This document shows positions 8,042-15,729 of a stretch of 64,000 bases of DNA, in pieces; the first letter of the stretch is position 1; every line of letters begins with the position of its first letter. This stretch comes from Streptomyces sp. AA1529 (GTDB lineage Bacteria > Actinomycetota > Actinomycetes > Streptomycetales > Streptomycetaceae). Location: contig NZ_ALAP01000017.1 of NCBI RefSeq assembly GCF_000280905.1, positions 1-64,000 of the forward strand, in the 5' to 3' direction. The translations under genes and the position numbers were made by a program. A model generated the notes under the pieces. It ran no database searches, was not told where the DNA came from, and saw nothing but the letters and a program-made list of their open reading frames with translations.

Positions 8042-8402
8042 CGATCGTGATGGCCTCACCGCGCTCTTCGAAGCGGGCCGAATCCCGGTCGTTCACATGG
8101 GACAGGCCGAGGGGGTCAGCGCGGTCGAGGCGTACCCGGCCCGGTGGCTCCGCGTACTCCTGTGGTGCCCACGTGAGGTCACCCGCGAGCGCTGCACCTC
8201 GCGCGGGAGCAAGGATGTGGAGACGCGTCTCGCCGTCTGGGACGAGACACGGCGAGACCTGCTCGCCCACGCGGATCTCCGCTGGTCCCTCCTCCTCGAA
8301 ACGGACCGGGTGGAGCCCGACGCGAGCGCGAAGGCCATCGATGCGCAGGCCGTCTCGGACACCGTCGAAGCGACGTACGACGTGAGACAGGTACTCGGGT
8401 GA
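8013..8402 (+). pseudogene. 5'-truncated guanylate-kinase-like nucleotide kinase
   Basis: The frame carries the C-terminal two thirds of a kinase-like protein: AEYAIDRDGL, GRIPVVHMGQAEGV, LLWCPREVTRER and RLAVWDET. These match the part of actinobacterial guanylate-kinase-like proteins after the P-loop. Recognisable similarity begins near 8013 with no start codon or P-loop upstream, and the first ATG (8097) falls inside the conserved region. The 5' end therefore looks deleted. Its stop overlaps the next gene's GTG by four bases (GTGA), the remains of an operon. Confidence 0.65.
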
Positions 8403-9622
8403 ACGGCCCCACCAACGTCGGAGTCCTCCACCCGGGCAGCATGGGGGCGGCCATCGCCGCACAAGCCGCGCGCGACGGCGCCGAGGTGCTGTGGTGCGCT
8501 GCCGGCCGCAGTTCGGCGACGCGACAACGCGCGGAAGCCGCAGGGCTCACGTCCGTACGAACGCTGCGGGAGCTGTGCGACCGGAGTGCGCTGATCATCA
8601 GCCTGTGTCCCCCGGCCCACGCCCAGGAGCTTGCCGCGCAGGTTGCCGCCGAGGACTTCGTCGGCACCTACGTGGAGTGCAACGCCATCGCCCCCGACGC
8701 CGTCGCCGGCATCCACGAAGCCCACTTCGGTGGGTCCGGTTTCGTGGATGGGGCGGTGGTGGGCTCGCCACCGTCACGCGCGAAGACGCCCCGGCTGTAC
8801 GCCTCCGGGAGCGACGAATCCGTACGGCAACTCGCCGCGCTCTTCGCCGGAACGGCTGTCGACGTCCGGCCGTTGGCGGGCGGTGTGGGGCAGGCGTCCG
8901 CGCTGAAGTTGGCCTACAGCAGCTATCAGAAGACCAGCCGCGTACTGGCGGCGGTGGCGTACGCGCTCGCCCAGGACCACCAGGTCGAGGACGAACTCCT
9001 CGACATCGCCGGCCTGCGTACGACGAACTATCTGGAGGAGACCTCCTACATCCCCAAGACCGCGGCGCGCTCCTGGCGCTGGGGGCCGGAGATGCTGGAG
9101 GCAGCGGATGCCCTGTCGTCCGCTGGGCTCCCACCCGAGCTGGTCGAAGCCGCGGCGGCCGTGATGAGCCGTTGGGAGCCGGACAAGGACAGCCCGCCAG
9201 AGCTGTCAGAAGCTCTGCGGCATCTCCACGCGGACGGCCGTTCCGAAGCCGGGAGCAATGCTGAGCAGCGCTCCCCCCGGGTCGATCCCGCGCAGCCGCA
9301 GGAGCGCGGCGTGCCCACGGCTCTCTTCGACCTCGACAACACGCTCATCGACCGGGACCAGGCCGTGAGGGGCTGGGCCTCCGCCTTCGCCCGCGCTCAC
9401 GGCCTGGCCCCCGGGACCGAACGTCACCTCGCGGGCAAACTGCGAGCCCGCGCCACTCGCCAGAGCTTCGAGCAGTTGCGGCACGAACTGGCGCTGGACG
9501 CGCCGGCCGCTCAACTGTGGGCCGAGTACGTCGACACCATCGCGACCCTCGCGGCACGCACCCGGGGGCGCTCACCGGGCTGGAACAACTGCGAGCCGCC
9601 GGGTGGACGCTCGGCATTCTGA
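8399..9622 (+). CDS. NAD(P)-binding oxidoreductase (6PGDH-like) running into a HAD N-terminus
   Basis: GTG 8399 overlaps the kinase stop. Residues 1 to about 285 form a 6-phosphogluconate-dehydrogenase-like protein with a Rossmann motif (GVLHPGSMGAAIA) and a conserved helical C-domain. There is no stop before a HAD-type start (GVPTALFDLDNTL at residue about 305), so oxidoreductase and phosphatase are fused in frame. The frame then shifts near 9554 to 9568 and ends out of register at 9622. The substrate is unknown; such genes travel with the kinase in actinomycete operons. Loss of the usual intergenic stop may be part of the decay. Confidence 0.75.
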   Translation: MNGPTNVGVLHPGSMGAAIAAQAARDGAEVLWCAAGRSSATRQRAEAAGLTSVRTLRELCDRSALIISLCPPAHAQELAAQVAAEDFVGTYVECNAIAPDAVAGIHEAHFGGSGFVDGAVVGSPPSRAKTPRLYASGSDESVRQLAALFAGTAVDVRPLAGGVGQASALKLAYSSYQKTSRVLAAVAYALAQDHQVEDELLDIAGLRTTNYLEETSYIPKTAARSWRWGPEMLEAADALSSAGLPPELVEAAAAVMSRWEPDKDSPPELSEALRHLHADGRSEAGSNAEQRSPRVDPAQPQERGVPTALFDLDNTLIDRDQAVRGWASAFARAHGLAPGTERHLAGKLRARATRQSFEQLRHELALDAPAAQLWAEYVDTIATLAARTRGRSPGWNNCEPPGGRSAF

Positions 9623-9960
9623 CCAACGGCGCCGTCGACATTCAGCAAGCGAAGATCGAACGAACAGGGCTCGCCCGCAGGGTGGACGCGGTCACGATCT
9701 CCGAGGAGATCGGCGTCAGGAAACCCGAACGGGTCGCCTTCGAAGTGGCCGCTGCTCGCTGCGGCTCGACGCCGTCACGCGACGTCTGGTTCATCGGCGA
9801 CAACCCCGAGACCGACATCGTCGGAGCACTGGAGGCCGGCCTCAGCACGATTTGGGTCGGCGACACGGCGGAATGGCCATCACATCTGCCCTCCAGCGAC
9901 CGCAGCTCGCCGGACGTACGCGGAGCCATCACCGAGCTGCTCACCGAAGTCGCTCAGTGA
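9310..9960 (+). pseudogene. HAD-family phosphatase split by a single-base frameshift
   Basis: The N-terminal half (FDLDNTL with both catalytic Asp residues) is in one frame. The C-terminal half (THPGALTGLEQL, ILTNGA, GVRKPERVAF, WFIGDNPETDI) is in another and ends at 9960. The halves join properly if one base is restored at about 9554 to 9568, close to a CCCGGGGG run. All four HAD motifs are otherwise intact. This is either a recent inactivating deletion or a base-call error in the homopolymer. Confidence 0.75.
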
Positions 9961-9973
9961 CCGCCGTCGGCCG

Positions 9974-10741
9974 TCACTGCTTCGGGGCGACCGGGACCTC
10001 GTAGGCGACTTCCCAGCGGGAGTCGGGCACGACGATGTCGGCCGCCTCCACGGGACGGCCGCTCGTGTCGATGTACGTCCGCTCGATGCAGAGGACCAGC
10101 TCACCCGGCGCGATGCCGAGAAGGCCGGCCTGCTCCCGTGTTGCCCGGCCGGGCCGCGGGATCTCGATCGCCCGTTCAATGTCGACGTCGATCGAGCGCA
10201 TCCGCTCTACGACCCCGCTGCCCGCCATCGGTCCCATCTCCGGCAACAGGATCGGCGTCCCGTCCGTGATGGCCATCGGCTCCCACGACGTAGACAACTG
10301 CGCGGGTTGGCCGTCCGCCAGGAACTCGTAGCTCGTACGTACGCAGGGGTCGCCCGCGGCGATGCCCAGGCGTTGCGCGATGTCCTCCGGCGCGGGTACG
10401 CGCGCCTCACTGTGGCAATCCCAGGTGCCCCGCTTACCGAGTTCATCCATGTCGGCGCGGAAAGGGCTGCCGCCTCGCGTCTCGCGATGACGGGAGCGCA
10501 CCATGCGGCCCCGCTTCCGGGGCTGCCGTACGAACGTCCCCGAGCCCGCGCGGCCTTCAAGAAGCCCTTCGATGATCAGCCGCTCTTGGGCTCGCTGCGT
10601 CACGTTCGCGCCGACGCCGTACTCCTCGGCGAGCTTGGCGCGGGACGGCAGCCGTTCGCCGACCTGCCACTCACCGGCCTGGATCCGCCACCTGAGCGCA
10701 TCTGCGACCCGCACATACGGCGGCTGCTGCTCGTAACCCAT
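9974..10741 (-). CDS. GntR/HutC-family repressor (KorSA-like)
   Basis: A 255-aa protein starting at ATG 10741 behind GGAGAAG. The winged HTH is at residues 6 to 70 (RVADALRWRIQAGEWQVGER, then KLAEEYGVGANVTQRAQERL). A UTRA ligand-binding domain of the HutC type follows. In pSAM2 the GntR protein KorSA silences transfer and replication functions. The operator is probably the perfect palindrome at 10808, about 70 bp upstream of this gene and between divergent genes. Confidence 0.85.
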   Translation of the reverse strand: MGYEQQPPYVRVADALRWRIQAGEWQVGERLPSRAKLAEEYGVGANVTQRAQERLIIEGLLEGRAGSGTFVRQPRKRGRMVRSRHRETRGGSPFRADMDELGKRGTWDCHSEARVPAPEDIAQRLGIAAGDPCVRTSYEFLADGQPAQLSTSWEPMAITDGTPILLPEMGPMAGSGVVERMRSIDVDIERAIEIPRPGRATREQAGLLGIAPGELVLCIERTYIDTSGRPVEAADIVVPDSRWEVAYEVPVAPKQ

Positions 10742-10807
10742 ATTGCCGCTTCTCCGTGAGTGGTCCCGGACGGGTGTTGACGAGGTTCTTGGACTGCGTT
10801 GACAAGT

Positions 10808-10836
10808 TAATGCATCAGATGCAGTCTGATGCATTA
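10808..10836. promoter_or_regulatory. Perfect palindromic operator, likely for the GntR repressor
   Basis: Arms TAATGCATCAGA and TCTGATGCATTA are exact reverse complements separated by TGCAG. A consensus -35 box (TTGACA, 10799 to 10804) sits immediately to the left. The site lies in the divergent region between the GntR gene and the plus-strand small ORFs. A long AT-containing palindrome next to a GntR gene is typical of autoregulation. Confidence 0.7.
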
Positions 10837-10875
10837 GAACCACGTTATGTGATCACGCCCTCACGAACGAGATTC

Positions 10876-11118
10876 GTGCGGTCCCCTGCTGTGCGAGCTG
10901 CGCGCCTCGCTGCCCTGCTCTCGAAAACCACCGGACACCAGGCGCTCACCACGGACGAAGCAGAGCTGATCCGTATCGAGGTCGCCATATCCGAACCCCT
11001 GAGCGAGACCGCACACACCGCGCTGCTCACCGCGCTCCGTACCGCCGACCACTTCGGCTTCGAGCGGGTTGATGGCCGTGCGCACGTCTGGGCCACGCTC
11101 AAGAAACCGAAAGCGTGA
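10876..11118 (+). CDS. Small hypothetical protein (80 aa) divergent from the GntR gene
   Basis: GTG 10876 is preferred because the longer frame from 10756 would translate through the operator palindrome. The product is helical and begins VRSPAVRAARLAALLSK. No domain was recognised. It is the first of five closely spaced plus-strand genes (gaps of 10 bp or overlaps), so a single transcript controlled by the GntR operator is likely. Confidence 0.55.
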   Translation: MRSPAVRAARLAALLSKTTGHQALTTDEAELIRIEVAISEPLSETAHTALLTALRTADHFGFERVDGRAHVWATLKKPKA

Positions 11119-11128
11119 GGTCACCGAC

Positions 11129-11584
11129 GTGGACGCAGGGCCCATCGAATGTGCGGGCATCAGCAACCGCACGCGCTACATGAACTGGCTGCCGATCGGC
11201 AGCACCATCGAAGCCGTACCCGCCGGCGTCTTCTGGAACGCGGTCGTGGTGCCGGGAACTCTCGGCCGCCAACTCCTCGACGAACTCGGGGAATTCACGG
11301 GCGCGGTCATCGAAGACGTATCCGCGGAGAAGCTGTATTGGCTGATCCCGCCGAGGGCCGGCACGGAATGGAACCTCCCCGGGATCGAGGTACTCAGCAC
11401 GGACTCATGGGTCGGAGTCCCCGGCCCTGACGCCACCTTGCGGTGCCGGTGGCACGTCAGCGTGGACGACGTAGGAGCGCTGACGGAACCCGACGCGCTA
11501 CGAGCGGCGCTCGTCGCCGTCATCTCAGCCGACAGCGAATCGCCGAGGTCCGGAGACAACGCCCCGACGGGGGAGCGTTCGTGA
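11129..11584 (+). CDS. Hypothetical protein (151 aa)
   Basis: GTG 11129 follows a GAGG site nine bases upstream and lies 10 bp after the previous stop. The protein mixes beta and alpha segments (for example WLPIGSTIEAVPAGVFWNAV), with no recognised catalytic motif. Its stop overlaps the next GTG by four bases (GTGA). Short proteins like this commonly fill the right arm of Streptomyces AICEs. Function unknown. Confidence 0.6.
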   Translation: MDAGPIECAGISNRTRYMNWLPIGSTIEAVPAGVFWNAVVVPGTLGRQLLDELGEFTGAVIEDVSAEKLYWLIPPRAGTEWNLPGIEVLSTDSWVGVPGPDATLRCRWHVSVDDVGALTEPDALRAALVAVISADSESPRSGDNAPTGERS

Positions 11585-11844
11585 GCTACTGCTCCCCGCC
11601 ATACCGCCTCGGCCTGCACACCCAATGTCGCCACGGCCACCCGCAACCGGCACCCGCCGGCATCCCCGTCTCCTACGAGCCGTGCGACTGCCCTTGCCAC
11701 CCCTCACCGCCCGGCGGCTTGCCCCACCCCCAGGAAGACAGCAATGCCACGCACGAAGCGACGGTTCGCCCTCGAAGTCACCCGCGGAACAGTCCGGATC
11801 AGCGACGAGATCGACGTGGGCGGTCACCGCATGAAGGTGCGTAA
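11581..11844 (+). CDS. Cys/His-rich small protein (87 aa)
   Basis: Starts at the GTGA overlap with the previous gene. The first 45 residues hold CxxH and CDCPCH clusters that could bind zinc. The second half has no recognisable fold and overlaps the next gene by 101 bp in another frame, so the functional part may be shorter than the frame. Confidence 0.45.
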   Translation: MSYCSPPYRLGLHTQCRHGHPQPAPAGIPVSYEPCDCPCHPSPPGGLPHPQEDSNATHEATVRPRSHPRNSPDQRRDRRGRSPHEGA

Positions 11845-11971
11845 CGTCCTCAACCTCTCCGGCGGAGCGAAGCGACTCGCGTTCACCACCGGCGAGACCC
11901 TCACAATGCACCCGAAAACCAGGCTCACCGCCTACCGCGCGGCCCCCGGCTGGGCCGAACCATGCTCATGA
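11744..11971 (+). CDS. Small basic protein (75 aa)
   Basis: ATG 11744 has an AGGAAG ribosome site seven bases upstream. The product reads as a short beta-rich domain (FALEVTRGTVRISDEIDV, then MKVRNVLNL). It starts inside the previous frame and overlaps the next gene by 10 bp. It belongs to the right-arm operon. Function unknown. Confidence 0.6.
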   Translation: MPRTKRRFALEVTRGTVRISDEIDVGGHRMKVRNVLNLSGGAKRLAFTTGETLTMHPKTRLTAYRAAPGWAEPCS

Positions 11972-12168
11972 CCCGCTGGCCGATGACCGCGAAGTGCATC
12001 GTCTGCGGCCAAGAGCCGGACGAACTCATCCTCGTCTTCATCATCGAAACCCTCTCCGGCCCAAGTCCGGGCCTGTACGCCTGCCCCACCCCATGTGCCG
12101 GTAAGTTCGCCAAGAGTCCGTACGCACCGGCCTGGCTCCACGAGGTGCTCGACAACCACAGCTTTTAG
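11962..12168 (+). CDS. Small zinc-ribbon-like protein (68 aa)
   Basis: Two nearby ATGs (11962 and 11968) could start it. It has two Cys pairs, CIVC near residue 12 and CPTPC near residue 41, the spacing of a small zinc ribbon. It overlaps the previous gene and ends the right-arm operon. Function unknown. Confidence 0.55.
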   Translation: MLMTRWPMTAKCIVCGQEPDELILVFIIETLSGPSPGLYACPTPCAGKFAKSPYAPAWLHEVLDNHSF

Positions 12169-12495
12169 CTGTCCAGTTGGCACTAATCGGACTCGCGTGA
12201 TCGCGGACAGTGACGCTTCGGTTTGCTGGCCGCGAATCACGCGCAGCTTGCCAACGTCAGTCACTGCGGCAGGGGCAGGTCTCGGGGACGGTAACTCGTC
12301 ACACATTTCCGCCATATCGCGGTGCAGGGCCCTCCCGAGGGACCCGCGCGTCGGTGGGACCTTGACCACCGTAGTCGAGCGGACGCGCGTTCGCGCGCGG
12401 AGCGTCTACACTCGGCAGCCCTTTGTCACCTGCGCTCTCTGTCAGAGCCTTGGCGTAGTCTCCAGGGCGCTCACGACCACTCCGATGGAGGGCCC
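12169..12495. other. Intergenic region with imperfect inverted repeat (12194 to 12243)
   Basis: No gene is seen in these 327 bp. An imperfect inverted repeat pairs CGCGTGATCGCGG (12194 to 12206) with CCGCGAATCACGCG (12230 to 12243), with one bulged A. It probably ends the small-gene operon. The promoter of the restriction gene at 12496 should lie to the right, and a GATGGAGGG ribosome site precedes its ATG. Confidence 0.45.
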
Positions 12496-13824
12496 ATGAA
12501 CGCTTGGCTTCTTACCTGCAACTCAGAAGTGTTCGACTTGGAGTCGTTTCTCAAAGATGGTCATGAGCTGCGGTCTTGGAGCGTCGTGCGCTACAGAAGC
12601 GAGATGGCGGAAGGCGACAACATCGCCATGTGGCTCACAGGCCCTCACGGTGGTCTCGTCGGGCGCGGTCGTCTGACAGGTGCTCCTGCACAAGAGTCGC
12701 CGTCGGCATCAGAGTACTGGCGCCAGGATCCAGGGACCCGCTGGTATGCCCCGCTCAGGATCGATGAGTGGCTTCAGCAGCCAGTCCCACGTTCGCAGTT
12801 CACTTCGGATCCACGTTTCGGGGACACGAACACGCTACGAACGCTCTTTGCGGGCAACCCCCATCGCCTCAACGAGGAACAGTGGCAGGCGTTCAACGAA
12901 GCCTTCCACGGATTCACCACTGACAGGGAATCGGAGTGGCACCTCCGCCCTGGCGACACGATTCGACGCAAAGAGCTTCACGACCGATACGGCGGGAGCC
13001 GACAAGGGGGCATCAGCAAGTGCGCGAAGTCTCCGAACGTGCTTGTGTTCACCGACCCACGAACCGGCCACCAACACGGCTACTACGACGAATGGGCAGA
13101 GGACGGCACATTCCACTACACCGGCGACGGACAGGTCGGCGATCAGAGCTTCGCCAGTACGGGCAACGCTGCGATTCGTGATCACATGCAGCACGACCTA
13201 TCGCTGCGTCTCTTCGAGGGTTCCCGCGGGATCATCCGCTACGTCGGAGAGTTCGCGGTTGACCCGGTGCAGCCGTTCTCCTATGACCGTGCTCCAGAGA
13301 CGGGTGGCGGTCCAATGCGCCAAGTCATCCGCTTCCATCTGGCACCTGTCGGAGCGACATCCCAGCCCCCCAACGTTCCTGTGGGCAACAGCTATCGGGT
13401 AGTTGATGAGGAGGTGGAACCTGCATCGGGACAGCCCAGCCCTCCGGATCCAGACCTTTCCGGGCGCAACCTTCGAGCTCATCGCAGGCTTCAGAACGAG
13501 TTGGCATCAACTGCTCACGCACGCGGCCTTGAAGTCTTCTCGCCTGCCGCCGCAGATCCTGACTTCGATCTCGGCTGGCGCGACGAGAGTGGAACTCTTA
13601 CAGTCTGCGAGGTGAAGTCCCTTACACGGGCGAACGAGACACGTCAGCTTCGGGCCGGCATCGGACAGCTCCTCGACTATCACGACCGACTCCGGGATCG
13701 CGCCTCGGAAGTACGTGCCCTGCTGTGGGTTGAGCACGAACCGGCAGAGGCCAGGTGGATTGGCTTGTGTAAGCGCGTGGGGATCGAACTTTCCTGGCCC
13801 GGTCGCGAACAAGACGTGCTATAG
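12496..13824 (+). CDS. EVE-SRA-PD-(D/E)XK protein: predicted type IV modification-dependent restriction enzyme
   Basis: A 442-aa protein starting at ATG 12496 behind GGAGG. Residues 1 to about 135 read as an EVE/PUA-like modified-base reader (MNAWLLTCNSEVFDLESF, then MAEGDNIAMW). Residues about 148 to 285 match the SRA domain of ScoMcrA (GDTIRRKELHDRYGG, GGISKCAKSPNVLVF, FHYTGDGQVGDQ, GNAAIRDH). Residues about 325 to 440 look like a PD-(D/E)XK nuclease (D358, E372-V-K374, Q391). It should bind methylated or otherwise modified DNA and cut it. It is element cargo, convergent with an AIPR gene. Domain calls are by motif; activity is inferred. Confidence 0.82.
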   Translation: MNAWLLTCNSEVFDLESFLKDGHELRSWSVVRYRSEMAEGDNIAMWLTGPHGGLVGRGRLTGAPAQESPSASEYWRQDPGTRWYAPLRIDEWLQQPVPRSQFTSDPRFGDTNTLRTLFAGNPHRLNEEQWQAFNEAFHGFTTDRESEWHLRPGDTIRRKELHDRYGGSRQGGISKCAKSPNVLVFTDPRTGHQHGYYDEWAEDGTFHYTGDGQVGDQSFASTGNAAIRDHMQHDLSLRLFEGSRGIIRYVGEFAVDPVQPFSYDRAPETGGGPMRQVIRFHLAPVGATSQPPNVPVGNSYRVVDEEVEPASGQPSPPDPDLSGRNLRAHRRLQNELASTAHARGLEVFSPAAADPDFDLGWRDESGTLTVCEVKSLTRANETRQLRAGIGQLLDYHDRLRDRASEVRALLWVEHEPAEARWIGLCKRVGIELSWPGREQDVL

Positions 13825-13872
13825 CACTAAGGCCAATGGCTGGGCGGCAGGAAGTCGCTTTCGCGAGGTCTA

Positions 13873-13905
13873 CCCGTAGCGGTGACTTATCAGAACCGCT
13901 ACGGG
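13873..13905. terminator. Bidirectional hairpin between convergent cargo genes
   Basis: CCCGTAGCGGT and ACCGCTACGGG form a perfect 11-bp stem around an 11-base loop. It sits midway between the stops of the EVE-SRA gene (13824) and the AIPR gene (13993), so it can terminate both transcripts. Confidence 0.7.
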
Positions 13906-13992
13906 CAGTCCAGCCGCCCCTACCTCGTCTCTAGGACGAACCTATCAGCCTGCGAGATCGAGCATCTGAGCCCCAGCCATACCCGAAACTAC

Positions 13993-15729
13993 CTATTCTC
14001 GTTTGGCACCGCCTAGACCCTGAACCTCGCGACGTAGGTTTTCGGCGAAACGTTGAGTTCGGACCGTGTCACGAGTGATTACTCCGCTCGCATCCTCCTG
14101 CGCGGCTGCAACATCCACGGCAGGGAGGAGCTTCTGAATCAGCCCCTCTGCTGCGATTGGATCCCAGATAACATCAAGAATCTTCTGACATTCCCGGCTA
14201 GCAAGCCTGTTCCCCTTTGGCAAATCACCTGTTCCCAGCAGGTAGATTTTGACGGCCATCAGAAGCTGGTATTTGGCGGGCGTGTATTTTCGATCGATCC
14301 TCTTATTTCGGAAAAGCCACTCGATTCGCCAGGCGGTAGCTGCACTCGCATAGTAGGCGAGAGCACTCTGATCTGGGCGAAACAGGTCTTCTTCGCGGGC
14401 TTCCTTGAGTTCTTTATAGTACCTACCCGCGCGTGAAGGCTCATGCAGAAACATGGAGGCGAATGTCCTTGTGAGAAGAGACCTAGTTACGATCCGGGTC
14501 TTCTCGATGGACTGCTGAGAGCTGTACTGACGAGAGCGCCTCTCGTAATATAGGCGCTCGCTTTCTGGGAATGATTGAAAGATCCCTTCAAGCTCCTTGT
14601 GGAACGCGTCTCGCGCCTGCAGGTCCTCATCCGTAACGGCTGTCTGTCTATTGGTGGCTGTCGTGATCCCAGTGATCACATTCTCTTCACGCGTTTGAAT
14701 GAGACGTACGTTTACGTGGATCCCTTCGGTAAGGTTGGCCTTTTCATCAAAGAGGACATGACACGTTTGACAGCCGTTCACGATCTGAAAATCTCGGATA
14801 CGGATATCGTCTCCAGCCAGCGTCAATTCGCGCGCCACAATAGTGATCCCGTTATTGAGGACAGCAAAACGATCCCTATTGTCGACATCTTTAACTGTCT
14901 GCTGGATCTCCAAGTTCACAGGATTGTAGTCTTGGAAGTCTCTCACGTTCTCGAAAAAAAGCGTCTTCCGGATTCCGCCACCCGGGTCAGTGATAACCCT
15001 CACTAGGTCCGATGCCGAGAGAATACCCAGGAACGCCTGCTCCACGAGTGGCATTCGAGGAAGAGTAATACGCTTAGGCATTGTGAACTCTGCGGACACT
15101 GCTGAAGTGGCGCGCTGATACAGGTCACGTAGCTCTCGGGCGCCCAGTGGTTCCGAACTAATCTCGCCGAAATAGTTAGTCTGATCCAGACGCTTGACTG
15201 CCGCCTTTCGCTTCGCTTCTAGCATGCTATCGCCCACTACACCCGTCGATGCGTAACGAATCGACAGAGCAGGCAACGCGCGTGACAGCTTACCGAGATC
15301 TGCATAAATCACGTCGATACATTCTCGCAAATTGCGGATTTCCGGAGAAGTAGGATAGTTGAGAGTGTCAGACGTAAAAAGATCCACCAGATTATCCGCT
15401 AGGTCAGTGAATACCTTCGCCTCGAACCGCGGACTCGTTTTCGCTTGGGAAATGATAAATCTAACGTCGAGCGTTCTCGCCTGGGCTACAGCAGCCCTGA
15501 CATCGGCGGCATCCAAAAGAAGGTCACCATTGATAATGATCGCAGCGACGTCTACCCCGAGATCACCTCCAGCACCCATGCGGAATTCTTCCGGATCGAA
15601 CTCGTCTTCAAAGTAACTGCTGATCACGCAGAACCCTGCAAAATCCTCGAATGCCTCGGACTGCGTTAGATTCTTGAGTCCCCTCTCCTGCTGAAACTGC
15701 TTAACCAGCCCTTCGGTAATGCGATCCAT
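13993..15729 (-). CDS. AIPR-family (abortive infection phage resistance) protein
   Basis: A 578-aa protein starting at ATG 15729 behind CCGGAG. The AIPR hallmarks are present: FAVLNNGITIVA (residues 288 to 299) and FQIVNGCQTCHVL (314 to 326), followed by an Arg/Asn-rich helical region. The N-terminus has GGDLGVDVAAI (D60) and FIISQAKTS (Q95, K97), which fits a PD-(D/E)XK-like nuclease core; that part is inference. The family is named for abortive infection. Base composition is clearly AT-richer than its neighbours, pointing to separate acquisition. It is convergent with the restriction gene. Confidence 0.8.
   Translation of the reverse strand: MDRITEGLVKQFQQERGLKNLTQSEAFEDFAGFCVISSYFEDEFDPEEFRMGAGGDLGVDVAAIIINGDLLLDAADVRAAVAQARTLDVRFIISQAKTSPRFEAKVFTDLADNLVDLFTSDTLNYPTSPEIRNLRECIDVIYADLGKLSRALPALSIRYASTGVVGDSMLEAKRKAAVKRLDQTNYFGEISSEPLGARELRDLYQRATSAVSAEFTMPKRITLPRMPLVEQAFLGILSASDLVRVITDPGGGIRKTLFFENVRDFQDYNPVNLEIQQTVKDVDNRDRFAVLNNGITIVARELTLAGDDIRIRDFQIVNGCQTCHVLFDEKANLTEGIHVNVRLIQTREENVITGITTATNRQTAVTDEDLQARDAFHKELEGIFQSFPESERLYYERRSRQYSSQQSIEKTRIVTRSLLTRTFASMFLHEPSRAGRYYKELKEAREEDLFRPDQSALAYYASAATAWRIEWLFRNKRIDRKYTPAKYQLLMAVKIYLLGTGDLPKGNRLASRECQKILDVIWDPIAAEGLIQKLLPAVDVAAAQEDASGVITRDTVRTQRFAENLRREVQGLGGAKRE

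Noticed and set aside
10756..10875. N-terminal extension of the small gene divergent from GntR
   Set aside because: It would be translated through the operator palindrome and the -35 box; the GTG at 10876 is a better start.
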